From Oscillatoriales cyanobacterium PMM_0008 (lineage in GTDB: Bacteria > Cyanobacteriota > Cyanobacteriia > Cyanobacteriales > Aerosakkonemataceae): a stretch of DNA of 34,871 nucleotides. Both the position numbers and the translations under genes were made by a program. Every line of letters starts with the position of its first letter. The stretch's first letter is position 1. The notes under the pieces are model-generated. The model had not been told where the DNA came from, did no database searches, and saw only the letters and a program-made list of their open reading frames with translations. Positions 16,169 through 24,180 of the stretch are shown here, piece after piece. Where the stretch lies: positions 1-34,871 of the forward strand of contig CASBRD010000219.1 of NCBI GenBank assembly GCA_949128025.1, read 5' to 3'.

Positions 16169-17008
16169 TTAACTCAATTCATCAGGATTAATTCCTTGAG
16201 AACGCAAATACTCTGCTAAACGTTCAGCGCGTTGACGTTCCTGTTCAGCGCGTTGAGCTTCCTGTTCCGCCCGTTGAGCTTCCTGTTCCGCCCGTTGATG
16301 TTCCTGTTGAGCGCGTTGAGCTTCCTGTTCAGCGCGTTGACGTTCCTGTTCAATTTGTTCGACTGCCCAAGGTAGCAAATTCCCGGCTTCATCCCACCAG
16401 CGCAACCAATAACCCGTTCGTTCTTCCTTTTTGCCGTGCCATGTTCCTAAAAATAACCCCAGTTCCGGTAGCCAATGGCGGCCATTTTCATTCGGTAATT
16501 CCAATTCATACCGTGTTTCTTGTAAACGATAGACTTCCAAAAGTCCCGCTTCTGGCTCAAAAACTACATAAATCGTAACCTTCAGAATTTGCTCATAGAA
16601 AAACCATTTTCCCGGTGGATAGGTTCGTTTCACTGAATATTCGCCGCCATCATTTTCGGAGAGAAATTCCATCACCACCTGCGGTACTTCTCCTTCTAAA
16701 TTCGGCGTATAACTCCTCCGGGCTTTTGCCACTGCCAGCGGCTTAACCGACGGAACATAAACCCAATCCGGGGCTTTAATAATTAACTGTTCATCGACCG
16801 TAGCACAGAGTCCAAAATTGGAGGCGATTAACATTTCTGGTTTGATAAACCCGCTCAATTCTAGGGTTTCTCGTAAAGCACCAGCAATCAGCGGCTGACC
16901 AGTATTTTCCACAGGTTCCTCTTCTAATTGATAGTCGTCGGGGAGTTTTTCCCAGGTTATTTTGAGTGTTGCTGTTCTGAATAGGGGAGGGGCTTGTGTC
17001 ACGACCAT
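16169..17008 (-). CDS. Uma2 family (DUF820) PD-(D/E)XK nuclease-like protein with coiled-coil tail
   Basis: The 279-residue protein matches the Uma2/DUF820 family, abundant in cyanobacteria and folded like restriction endonucleases. The core runs from about residue 60 to 205, with the strand VVMEFLSENDGGEYSVKRTY and the following VTIYVVFEPEAGLLEVYRL and YWLRWWDEAGN. Residues about 218-270 are a coiled coil of seven-residue QRAEQEA repeats ending in LAEYLRSQGINPDE, a common Uma2 tail. TAGGAG precedes the ATG. The biological role of the family is unsettled. Another Uma2 gene lies upstream on the same strand. Confidence 0.88.
   Translation of the reverse strand: MVVTQAPPLFRTATLKITWEKLPDDYQLEEEPVENTGQPLIAGALRETLELSGFIKPEMLIASNFGLCATVDEQLIIKAPDWVYVPSVKPLAVAKARRSYTPNLEGEVPQVVMEFLSENDGGEYSVKRTYPPGKWFFYEQILKVTIYVVFEPEAGLLEVYRLQETRYELELPNENGRHWLPELGLFLGTWHGKKEERTGYWLRWWDEAGNLLPWAVEQIEQERQRAEQEAQRAQQEHQRAEQEAQRAEQEAQRAEQERQRAERLAEYLRSQGINPDELS
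16219..16350 (-). repeat. 21-bp tandem repeats encoding the Uma2 coiled-coil tail
   Basis: About six units of 21 bases (GTTCAGCGCGTTGA-type on the plus strand) follow one another and encode heptads of the form QRAEQEA. They are coding repeats, not a CRISPR: the units touch with no spacers. Confidence 0.85.
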
Positions 17009-17037
17009 TGCTTTCGATCTCCTAGTAGGGAATAGAG

Positions 17038-17274
17038 TTATCGTTGTTTGCGCTGTGTTTTAATTGTTAAGGAATGATTTAGGATTGCTATATCAATTAA
17101 TTTTATCTTATTTGAACGCGCTATGTCAGAAGTGAGGAAAAGGAAGACACTCATAGTTGAGGATAAAGAAAGTGCGATCGCAAATTCTGTAGCTTTTACC
17201 TGATAAACAATTTTCAGCAGCCCTCGTTCCAAGTTTAAAACAGTGTTTGTTGTTTCTTCCGGTAATTCTGCCAT
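17038..17274 (-). CDS. Doubtful small ORF, 78 aa
   Basis: This frame lies between two Uma2 genes and starts MAELPEETTNTVLNLERGL, followed by a hydrophobic stretch (FAIALSLSSTMSVFLFL, about 31-47). No clear ribosome binding site precedes the ATG and I recognise no family. It may be a small membrane protein or a decayed gene. The 17009-17329 interval holds nothing else. Confidence 0.3.
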   Translation of the reverse strand: MAELPEETTNTVLNLERGLLKIVYQVKATEFAIALSLSSTMSVFLFLTSDIARSNKIKLIDIAILNHSLTIKTQRKQR

Positions 17275-17329
17275 TGCAGCTTATATCTCAAAATCTACAT
17301 CTAATAGATTACAGTTAAATTACCAGACT

Positions 17330-17890
17330 TTATCCCAAAACCTCATCTACAGTAATAGTAATATCGGGAAAAGCTAGTATCGATAAACTTTGCCCTCGCT
17401 GAAACCTCTGCACATTCTGATAACCTGTTGGCGATGGTGAGCGATAAACTTCAACGCATTGCTCGTTGATATTTACCAGCCAAGTTTCTACAATTCCATT
17501 TTCAGCATAAAGCGGAATTTTCACATTTCGATCGCTTTCTACCGTTGTATCTGCAACTTCTACTAATAAAATAATATCTTCTGGTTGAGGATGACCTGAT
17601 TCATAAAAATCGGCGCGTCGTCGCAATAATGTAACATCTGGCTGAGGTTCAGAATTCTCATCCAATTCAACTGGATTCTGGGGCCAAACAATTACCATTT
17701 GTGCCAGACGCACAATAAACAATTCGGTAAGACGACCAACACAAGCAGCGTGTCTTCTACCAATTGATGCCATTTCAACAATTTCTCCTCGAATCAATTC
17801 AACTCTGTCATCCTCATTGAGGATACCAGACTCGCCCATTTTGTGATACTGCTCTACTGTAAATTTTCGTCTCAGTAATTGGACAGACAT
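17330..17890 (-). CDS. Uma2 family (DUF820) PD-(D/E)XK nuclease-like protein
   Basis: The 186-residue protein shows the family order clearly: MSVQLLRRKFTVEQYHKM, DDRVELIRGEIVEMASIGRRH, the acidic EPQPDVTLLR strand, LLVEVADTTVESDRNVKIPLY and YAENGIVETWLVNI. The Asp in QPDV and the Glu in LVEVADTT are the likely PD-(D/E)XK metal ligands, with the Lys in DRNVKIPLY nearby. The start is ATG 17890, because GGAGGT lies five bases upstream; the frame also opens at 17905, but those extra codons would overlap the ribosome binding site. Function beyond predicted nuclease fold is unknown. Confidence 0.92.
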   Translation of the reverse strand: MSVQLLRRKFTVEQYHKMGESGILNEDDRVELIRGEIVEMASIGRRHAACVGRLTELFIVRLAQMVIVWPQNPVELDENSEPQPDVTLLRRRADFYESGHPQPEDIILLVEVADTTVESDRNVKIPLYAENGIVETWLVNINEQCVEVYRSPSPTGYQNVQRFQRGQSLSILAFPDITITVDEVLG

Positions 17891-17894
17891 TGCT

Positions 17895-17900
17895 ACCTCC
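17895..17900 (-). promoter_or_regulatory. Strong ribosome binding site deciding the Uma2 start
   Basis: GGAGGT on the minus strand sits four bases before ATG 17890-17888. It shows that the upstream in-frame ATG at 17905 is not the main start. Confidence 0.8.
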
Positions 17901-17957
17901 ACCATTGGATATTATTTGATTTTTCAATTATTTGATTGAATTTTAACACGAGTTTAT

Positions 17958-19172
17958 CTATTCTATCACCTCTAACACCGTCTTGGGCAATAACTTATCC
18001 TTAAACCAGATAATTTTCGCTGGCGTATCGCTCACCTTTACCCCAGCTTTCTCCAAATTCAATCTTTCCGAAACAGCCAAGATCAAATTATCGCATTCAG
18101 CCTTTCGCGCTTGGGCGAATTTCTTTTGCAGATATTCAGGACGCCAGTAACCAACTATTTCTAATAAGTAGGTTCTTCCATCGGGATGCACCAGGCGAAA
18201 ATCGGGAATCATTACGCTACCGGGAATAGGAATAAGGTCAACTTCTCGCTCTAAAACCCAATCTGTTTTTAAGGAATCCCAGCGGTTAGCAAATGATGCT
18301 TCCAACATACTATCATAAGGCTTACCGGGTGGATAATGAGACACCAAACCGCAATCGGAATTAAGAGTGAATCTGCCAGTTTTTGATGCACCAGTATAGA
18401 AATCGCGAGTTTGCAAAGTGGCGCTGAGACTCCATTTGGTAACATGAAGCAAAGCTGGGAGCATTTTAGCGATCGCTAACCCATATCTCGTGCTAGGCTT
18501 AAACAAACTTGTCGGCCCATCAATAGTAATTGTAAAACCGTGGTCGGCATCACCCTCAATGTATGTCATCAATTGAAATAGTTTTAGATAGCGAAATAAC
18601 AACTTATACTCACCCGGAACATTGCGATGAGCATTCAGCGTCATCTGACTGGCGCGGTAAAAAACTCCTTGCACTTGCGATACATTGTAACGATGTAATA
18701 AATTTTCTGGTATGGGAGCATCAAACTGAGTTAAAATACGATTTTCTTGCAAATCCGCATACAAACCAGTCCGAATTTGTTCTGGCAGAACTTCTCGATT
18801 TAGTTCTTCACTGAGCTTGTCAGCTAAGCCGCTCAATGTTTTAGCAGTTGCGGGCAAACTAGGAATAGATCGGGCCGATAAAACAAACACGCGATCGCGC
18901 AATTCTTGGGGGTCTAAAGGACTAACAACCTCAAAAGTACAAAAACTGCTTTTGAGCAGATGAACTAATCCTCTAATTAGGCGATAATCAGGACTATCGC
19001 CTTCAAATTCTGACAACTTATTATCTAATTCTCCCTGAGTTTTACCGACTAATTCTTCAAAATAAGTAATCAAATCGATCGCCAACTCTAAATTGCGATC
19101 GTCAATCTTCAGGCGCTTCGGAATTATCGTCTCCCCATTTTGCCGGTGACTCAGCAACTCGCTTGGTAACAT
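17958..19172 (-). CDS. DUF790 (Bax1-like) nuclease
   Basis: The 404-residue protein starts MLPSELLSHRQNGETIIPKRL, the usual N-terminus of DUF790 (COG3372). This family includes archaeal Bax1, a nuclease partner of the XPB helicase in DNA repair. A PD-(D/E)XK-like core is visible near residues 320-365: IPDFRLVHPDGRTYLLEIVGYW, where the Asp of PDF and the Glu of LEIVG are probable metal ligands. The gene overlaps the 3' end of the XPB-like helicase gene by 71 bases in a different frame, so the two are translationally linked and probably form a complex. The frame continues upstream to 19241, but those 23 codons (MKILLLLLRNIQSKIQN) come from heptamer repeats inside the helicase gene and only mimic a signal peptide. 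Confidence 0.88.
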   Translation of the reverse strand: MLPSELLSHRQNGETIIPKRLKIDDRNLELAIDLITYFEELVGKTQGELDNKLSEFEGDSPDYRLIRGLVHLLKSSFCTFEVVSPLDPQELRDRVFVLSARSIPSLPATAKTLSGLADKLSEELNREVLPEQIRTGLYADLQENRILTQFDAPIPENLLHRYNVSQVQGVFYRASQMTLNAHRNVPGEYKLLFRYLKLFQLMTYIEGDADHGFTITIDGPTSLFKPSTRYGLAIAKMLPALLHVTKWSLSATLQTRDFYTGASKTGRFTLNSDCGLVSHYPPGKPYDSMLEASFANRWDSLKTDWVLEREVDLIPIPGSVMIPDFRLVHPDGRTYLLEIVGYWRPEYLQKKFAQARKAECDNLILAVSERLNLEKAGVKVSDTPAKIIWFKDKLLPKTVLEVIE

Positions 19173-20778
19173 TTGGATTTTGGATTTTGGATTTTGGATT
19201 TTGGATTGAATATTTCTCAGGAGTAGCAGGAGGATTTTCACCCCAAGATTCTGGCGACTCAGCAGCTAAATAACCACTTTGGTGATTTACCTCATAAATT
19301 GGTTTAGACGGCACAACCTTTAAATTGCCTTTCTTCTTCTTCTTCTTATCCTTTCCTATTTCTTGTGGTACAGGCGTCTCGCCTGTAACTCTGATTGGTT
19401 CGTTTTTCTTCTCAACTCCCCGCCGACGTTCAGAAGTACCCTCCTCACTCGTATTTTCCGCCACCACCTCATAAAGTACAGCGCGTTTATTCTCATCATT
19501 CCCCTTACGCAAAATCCGCCCCAGTCGCTGAATAAACTCGCGCTGGGAACCCGTACCGGATAAGATAATGGCAATACTGGCAGCCGGAACATCAACACCT
19601 TCATTTAAAACATGAGAAGCTACCAGACTTTTGTATTCCCCTTCCCGAAAGCGCGTTAAGATTTCGTGGCGTTCTTTTACCGGAGTTTGATGAGTAATTG
19701 CCGGGATTAAAAACTCCTGGGAAATCCGGTAAACAGTAGCATTGTCGGCTGTAAATATAAGAGTGCGTTCGGGATAATGTTCGGCAATCAAATTACCGAG
19801 AACCCGCAACTTGCCGTCAGTACCCAAAGCAATTTCCCTAGCTTCTCGGTGAGCTAGCATAGCACGGCGTCCGCCTGGAGATCTAGCACTCATTTGCACA
19901 AATCGCTGCCAACCTTCCAAACTGCCTAAACTAATCTTTTCTGATTTCAAAAAGTCATTGCGAATTTTGATAAGTTCGGTGTAGCGATCGCGCTCCAGTT
20001 GCGATAACTTCACTTTAATCGGGATAATCTCATGCTGCGCTAGCGCTAAACCAGCCAATTCCTCAGCCGTTTTGCGATAAACCACCGGGCCGATGAGATG
20101 ATTGAGATCGGTATGCTTGCCATCCGATCGGTCCGGCGTTGCAGATAATCCCAGACGATAAGGTGCGATCGCATATTCCGCGATCGCACGATAAAATTCT
20201 GTTGGCAAATGGTGACACTCATCAAAAATTAACAGCGCATAGCCATTTCCCAACGCCTCAGCATTAATTGCCGCACTATCGTAAGTAGCAACAAGAATCG
20301 GCGTCCTATCCCGCGAACCGCCACCCAGCAACCCCACCTCTACATCGGGAAAAGCCGCCACCAATTGAGCATACCACTGGTGCATCAAATCCAACGTTGG
20401 CACCACAATCAGCGTACTGCGAGGCGTTCCCTGCATCGCCAGTTGAGCCAAATAAGTCTTACCAGCAGCAGTGGGAAGCACCACCACCCCCCTCCTTCCT
20501 GCCAACTTCCAAGCCATCAACGCCTCACTCTGGTGCAGATAGGGTTCCATTTCCACACTAGGGATCAATTCCAGCGGCGCAAATGCCTTCGCCTCATCGA
20601 TAAAGTTAGTTCCTTCGGCTTGCAGTGCTTCCACCAGAGGGCGATAGTGGATAGCGGGGATGCGAAATTTCTCCACGCGATCGTCCCAAGTAGCGAATTC
20701 CACCCAGATTTTGCCCCTTGGGGGGGGATGCAAAATCAGAGTGCCCCTGTCAAAAGATAATGTGGGAGTACGAACCAT
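19102..20778 (-). CDS. XPB-like superfamily 2 DNA helicase
   Basis: The 558-residue protein is an ATP-dependent helicase of the XPB/Ssl2 type. A small N-terminal domain (1-75) like the XPB damage-recognition region precedes HQSEALMAW, motif I PTAAGKT (102-108), motif II DECHH (186-190), motif III SATPDR (212-217), and motif VI QRLGRILR (417-424). With the overlapping DUF790 nuclease it matches the archaeal XPB-Bax1 pair, implicated in nucleotide excision repair. The tail after about residue 445 is unusual: it contains GETPVPQ encoded by a palindromic repeat, a poly-Lys run, and two similar acidic units (AAESPESWGENPPATPE at 505-521 and VAESPAKWGDDNSEAPE at 541-557) separated by heptamer-encoded IQNPKSKIQNPN. 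The core is intact; the tail is probably dispensable. Confidence 0.93.
   Translation of the reverse strand: MVRTPTLSFDRGTLILHPPPRGKIWVEFATWDDRVEKFRIPAIHYRPLVEALQAEGTNFIDEAKAFAPLELIPSVEMEPYLHQSEALMAWKLAGRRGVVVLPTAAGKTYLAQLAMQGTPRSTLIVVPTLDLMHQWYAQLVAAFPDVEVGLLGGGSRDRTPILVATYDSAAINAEALGNGYALLIFDECHHLPTEFYRAIAEYAIAPYRLGLSATPDRSDGKHTDLNHLIGPVVYRKTAEELAGLALAQHEIIPIKVKLSQLERDRYTELIKIRNDFLKSEKISLGSLEGWQRFVQMSARSPGGRRAMLAHREAREIALGTDGKLRVLGNLIAEHYPERTLIFTADNATVYRISQEFLIPAITHQTPVKERHEILTRFREGEYKSLVASHVLNEGVDVPAASIAIILSGTGSQREFIQRLGRILRKGNDENKRAVLYEVVAENTSEEGTSERRRGVEKKNEPIRVTGETPVPQEIGKDKKKKKKGNLKVVPSKPIYEVNHQSGYLAAESPESWGENPPATPEKYSIQNPKSKIQNPNVTKRVAESPAKWGDDNSEAPED
19172..19206. repeat. Five tandem heptamers (TTTGGAT) in the helicase-nuclease overlap
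   Basis: Five perfect TTTGGAT units run from 19172 to 19206. Heptamer arrays of this kind (short tandemly repeated repetitive sequences) are typical of cyanobacteria. They encode NPKSKIQ in the helicase frame and lie exactly at the DUF790 start codon. Confidence 0.9.
19370..19386. repeat. Palindromic repeat coding GETPVPQ in the helicase tail
   Basis: ACAGGCG (19370-19376) and CGCCTGT (19380-19386) are inverted around TCT. This is a dispersed cyanobacterial repeat sequence and here it is read as protein in the helicase C-terminus. Confidence 0.6.
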
Positions 20779-20830
20779 TACTTCTTCATATTCTCGTTCA
20801 CCCCGATAATTTTAAGGCTAGCAACATAAG

Positions 20831-20888
20831 GCGGGACAGTTTGATAGGGGGACAAGAAAGACTGGTTCTTTTCTACGGTGTGTCCCGC
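20831..20888. repeat. Inverted repeat in the helicase/folK-pabB divergent gap
   Basis: GCGGGACA (20831-20838) and TGTCCCGC (20881-20888) face each other in the 157-base gap between the divergent genes at 20778 and 20936. It could be a small repeat element or an operator; nothing else is visible there. Confidence 0.4.
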
Positions 20889-20935
20889 TTTAAATTGGTA
20901 GCCAACTTACAAAAAATCTCAATCTTTGAAAAGCA

Positions 20936-22960
20936 GTGTTTCTTGCTGTAATTGCTTTTGGTTCTAACTATAAAGCTGAGTCCAACCTGGTCAAAGGGTT
21001 AAAAGCTTTGGATCGACAGGTACGGATATTGGCTGTATCTCCAGTTTACGAAAACCCAGCCATTGGCAAAACGACTAGCCCACCTTATCTCAATGGTGCC
21101 TGCTTAGTAGAGACAAATTTGCCAGCAATAGATCTGTACCAGCAGGTGTTGCGCTCTATAGAGGATGGCTTAGGTAGAATCCGAGGAGAAGAAGGCAAAG
21201 CCAAATGTAGCATAGACCTAGATCTTGTACTTTACGACGCATTGGTTCTGTCAACCCCTAACCTGCAATTACCAGCGCCGGATATACTACGGTATGCCTA
21301 TGTAGCTTCGCCCTTGGGGTTTCTGGTGCCTGATTGGATTCATCCGCTCACAAAAGAGACGATGGCTCAAATTGGAAATCGATTTTCCCCACAGAAGGCG
21401 ACCTTTTACGAGCGAGTAGAGGTGAATGCCGCGATCGCAGTCGAGTTATTTAGTCCAGCGCTATCCAGCATGAAACCCATACAACCTTGGCATTGGCGAA
21501 AGCTTCCTCTTGCTAATCGTAGTGGATCGCAAGTCTTCGAGGCGCTATTTCTTAATCCCAGAGATGAAACCAGCGACAATCTCGCAACAGTACAAAGTCA
21601 TTCCCGTCAGCGTATTGCCACCCTCCTAGAAAGCCCAGTTACACCAAACAGCACCCATCTGGCTCGATATTCTATTTGTGCGGGTTCTCCTCGCTATATT
21701 GAGGGTCAACCGCAGCTATGGACACCCCCTGTAGGAGACATTCTTCCCTTCCTGCGCCGCCTGCTCAACTCTCACGATCGGGATGAAGATGGGAATATGA
21801 AAGTGGAGTCGATCGGGCCTGCTGAATTTCCCTTTACAGGTGGCTGGCTAGGATGGCTGGGATATGACTTGGCGTGGGAGATTGAGCGACTTCCCCAACT
21901 CAAAGCCGATCCGCTTCCTTTCCCAACTGCTTACTGGTACGAACCAGAATCCTTTGCAGTTGTGGATAGTCAAGAGCAAATTCTATGGTTAGCAGCTACT
22001 GACTTCGCTCAACTCGATTCTATGCAAAGTCAGCTAGATCGAGAGACAGGAACGCAAAATTCACCGTCAGCCTGCAAAACTAATCCCGTCATTCCCATTT
22101 TCCAAATGTCTCAGGAGGATTATGAAGCGGCGGTACGACAAGCTCAGAAATATATTCAAGCAGGCGATATCTTTCAAGCTAATTTGTCCTTGCGGTTTGA
22201 AGCGCATACCCCAAGTGATAGCTGGTCAATTTATCGAGCTTTGCAGCAGATCAATCCTTCCCCCTTCGCCAGTTATTGGCAGACTCCTTGGGGGGCAATT
22301 ATTAGCTGTTCCCCAGAAAGGTTAGTTCAATTATCAGGGAGGCAAGTTGAGACTCGACCGATCGCAGGAACGCGATCGCGTGGCCCTACCTCCACTGCCG
22401 ATCAGCAGTTAGCCGAAGAATTAATCGCCAACATCAAAGAAAGAGCCGAACACATCATGTTAGTTGACCTAGAGCGCAATGACATCGGCAGAGTATGCGA
22501 ATGGGGGTCTGTAAAAGTCAATGAACTCCTCACCATCGAACGCTACAGCCACGTCATGCACCTGGTCAGCAACATCATTGGTACACTACGTCCGAATTAT
22601 GACGCAGTAGACTTGATTCGATCTGTGTTTCCTGGGGGGACAATTACTGGTTGTCCAAAAGTTCGCTGCATGGAAATTATTGAAGAACTCGAACCCGTAA
22701 AGCGCAACTTATTCTACGGTTCCTGCGGTTATCTAGATTGGCGGGGAAACCTCGACTTAAATATCCTGATTCGCACTTTACTGTATACTGACGCAAGCGA
22801 CCCTACACTAGGGGCAACTGTTTGGGGACAAGTCGGTGCTGGCATTGTTGCAGACAGCGACCCGGAAAAAGAATGGTATGAGTCTCTCAATAAAGCACAA
22901 GCTCAAGTCAACGCCCTAAACCTAGCTAAAATATTTCAGCAAAATACCGCCAGTCAGTGA
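20936..22960 (+). CDS. pabB: FolK-like (HPPK) domain fused to PabB/TrpE-type chorismate enzyme
   Basis: The 674-residue protein starts at GTG 20936, the only start after an in-frame TGA at 20927. Residues 1-148 look like 6-hydroxymethyl-dihydropterin pyrophosphokinase (FolK): AFGSN, PVYENPAIG, YLNGACLVET, GLGRIR and the metal-binding IDLDLVLYD with D94 and D96. It lacks the Arg before that motif (C91 where E. coli has R92) and the PH motif (PAPD instead), so its activity is doubtful. Residues 180-665 are anthranilate/aminodeoxychorismate synthase component I: LLESP, SCSPERLV, ETRPIAGTRSRG (473-483), HIMLVDLERNDIGR, FPGGTITGCPKVRCMEII. PITGCPK-type sequence is PabB-like, but A477 stands where E. 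coli PabB has its catalytic Lys (PIKGT). Both halves point to folate synthesis, yet TrpE activity cannot be excluded. Confidence 0.88.
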   Translation: MFLAVIAFGSNYKAESNLVKGLKALDRQVRILAVSPVYENPAIGKTTSPPYLNGACLVETNLPAIDLYQQVLRSIEDGLGRIRGEEGKAKCSIDLDLVLYDALVLSTPNLQLPAPDILRYAYVASPLGFLVPDWIHPLTKETMAQIGNRFSPQKATFYERVEVNAAIAVELFSPALSSMKPIQPWHWRKLPLANRSGSQVFEALFLNPRDETSDNLATVQSHSRQRIATLLESPVTPNSTHLARYSICAGSPRYIEGQPQLWTPPVGDILPFLRRLLNSHDRDEDGNMKVESIGPAEFPFTGGWLGWLGYDLAWEIERLPQLKADPLPFPTAYWYEPESFAVVDSQEQILWLAATDFAQLDSMQSQLDRETGTQNSPSACKTNPVIPIFQMSQEDYEAAVRQAQKYIQAGDIFQANLSLRFEAHTPSDSWSIYRALQQINPSPFASYWQTPWGAIISCSPERLVQLSGRQVETRPIAGTRSRGPTSTADQQLAEELIANIKERAEHIMLVDLERNDIGRVCEWGSVKVNELLTIERYSHVMHLVSNIIGTLRPNYDAVDLIRSVFPGGTITGCPKVRCMEIIEELEPVKRNLFYGSCGYLDWRGNLDLNILIRTLLYTDASDPTLGATVWGQVGAGIVADSDPEKEWYESLNKAQAQVNALNLAKIFQQNTASQ

Positions 22961-23113
22961 ATTGTGTATATCGTTGTTTTACCAACACACTAATAAGTAT
23001 GGTTTCACATAAGAGTTTTTTCTTCGAGCCTATGGTCTAATATTTGCGGATATTTTGGCGAACTATCAAATGGTTAAAGTTATCCCTTCTAATCCCTATA
23101 CTCAGAATGCCTT

Positions 23114-23860
23114 ATGCCGTCAGATAACGCGATCGCTGTCGAATTCCGCGATGTCACCTACTCCCTAAACCGCCGTCCTCTAGTATCTAATCTCAGTTTC
23201 ACGATCGGGCCTGGGGAAACCGTCGTATTGCTGGGACGCAGCGGTAGTGGCAAAACGACGACTATGAAGCTAATTAATAGCCTGCTGACACCGACTACAG
23301 GGGAGGTTCGCGTTGAGGGAATTTCCACGGTTGAATGGAATCCCATTAAGTTGCGGCGACAGATTGGTTATGTGATTCAAGAAACTGGCTTGTTCCCGCA
23401 TTTTACGGTTGAGCGTAATGTGGGATTAGTACCTAGTTTAGAGGGTTGGAATAGCGATCGCATTCGCCAGCGCGTTTTTGAACTACTGCATCTAGTCGGT
23501 TTAGATCCCCAGGTATTTGCACGCCGCTATCCCCACGAACTATCCGGCGGACAACGCCAGCGCGTCGGCGTCGCACGTTCACTGGCGGCAGATCCCCCCA
23601 TATTGCTGATGGATGAACCCTTCGGCGCACTCGATCCCATCACGCGCCTGGAACTGCAAGGGGAGTTTCGTCGGTTGCAACAAGACTTGGGTAAAACGGT
23701 TGTCTTTGTCACCCACGATATTCAAGAAGCGTTTGTCTTGGCATCAAGAATTGGTTTGATGCAGGAGGGACGCTTGCTGCTGTTGGGGACTCAGGAGGAA
23801 TTTTTGCGATCGCAACTACCAGAAGCACAAGCTTTCATGCAATGTCTAAAAAGGAACTAG
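23114..23860 (+). CDS. Osmoprotectant-type ABC importer ATPase
   Basis: The 248-residue ATPase energises uptake of a quaternary amine, probably glycine betaine or choline, with the permease and binding protein downstream. It has Walker [10 protein letters not shown] (41-49), the Q-loop [13 protein letters not shown], signature [16 protein letters not shown], Walker [14 protein letters not shown] and switch His in [21 protein letters not shown] is typical of the OpuCA/ProV branch. It lacks the C-terminal CBS domains of OpuCA. A second ATG at 23107 is out of frame. The rest of the operon begins 398 bases further on, after a mobile-looking element. Confidence 0.93.
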   Translation: MPSDNAIAVEFRDVTYSLNRRPLVSNLSFTIGPGETVVLLGRSGSGKTTTMKLINSLLTPTTGEVRVEGISTVEWNPIKLRRQIGYVIQETGLFPHFTVERNVGLVPSLEGWNSDRIRQRVFELLHLVGLDPQVFARRYPHELSGGQRQRVGVARSLAADPPILLMDEPFGALDPITRLELQGEFRRLQQDLGKTVVFVTHDIQEAFVLASRIGLMQEGRLLLLGTQEEFLRSQLPEAQAFMQCLKRN

Positions 23861-23906
23861 GAAAGTTTAAAAAAATAGTTTATATCTTGTCCGGTTGTAT
23901 CTTTAG

Positions 23907-24054
23907 TATAGTGTTTCCATTTGAGATGTAAACAATGGTAGGTTGGGTTAGACGCGGTAATTAACTTATAATACTCACAGATACGTCTTTGACCGCGTCG
24001 TAACCCAACATTCACTATTAAATATGTGTTCACGACTCATTTTAAAATGCTATA
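23907..24054. repeat. MITE-like element, copy A
   Basis: The element starts TATAGTGTTTCCATTTGA and ends with the imperfect inverse (CTCATTTTAAAATGCTATA), and carries an inner pair: TTGGGTTAGACGCGGT against ACCGCGTCGTAACCCAA. TA flanks both ends, as with Tc1/mariner-IS630 type insertions. It is about 148 bases long, has no ORF and is almost identical to 30669-30817. Confidence 0.85.
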
Positions 24055-24104
24055 TATGAGTGATATCGTCAAATTGTCTGTTGTCATCGTTGGTTACATT
24101 TTTA

Positions 24105-24180
24105 CCGCAGATGAAGACAGATGTAGGCGAAGCCTTCCCGAAGGGTACGCAGATGAACGCAGATAAGAATAATCACAGAT
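24105..24180. repeat. CGCAGATGAACGCAGAT repeat interrupted by a palindromic segment
   Basis: The words CCGCAGATGA, ACGCAGATGAACGCAGATAA and CACAGAT are a dispersed cyanobacterial repeat. It is interrupted at about 24123-24146 by AGGCGAAGCCTTCCCGAAGG, itself a palindromic repeat. With copy A of the MITE this fills the 398-base gap between the ATPase and permease genes; TGGTTACA near 24091 and GGTAACC near 24188 may be its outer ends. Confidence 0.55.

Noticed and set aside
16219-16350. Regular tandem repeats that could be taken for a CRISPR array
   Set aside because: Units are 21 bases, directly adjacent, without unique spacers, and encode coiled-coil heptads. The same reasoning excludes 13366-13450 and 31869-32290.
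19173-19241. Signal-peptide-like N-terminal extension (MKILLLLLRN) of the DUF790 protein
   Set aside because: The codons lie in the helicase gene in another frame and mostly derive from TTTGGAT heptamers; the family's normal start MLPSELLSHRQ is at 19172.
19356-20951. Plus- and minus-strand frames within and beside the helicase gene
   Set aside because: All helicase motifs lie in the main frame; the others give Cys/Trp/Arg-rich proteins with no motif.
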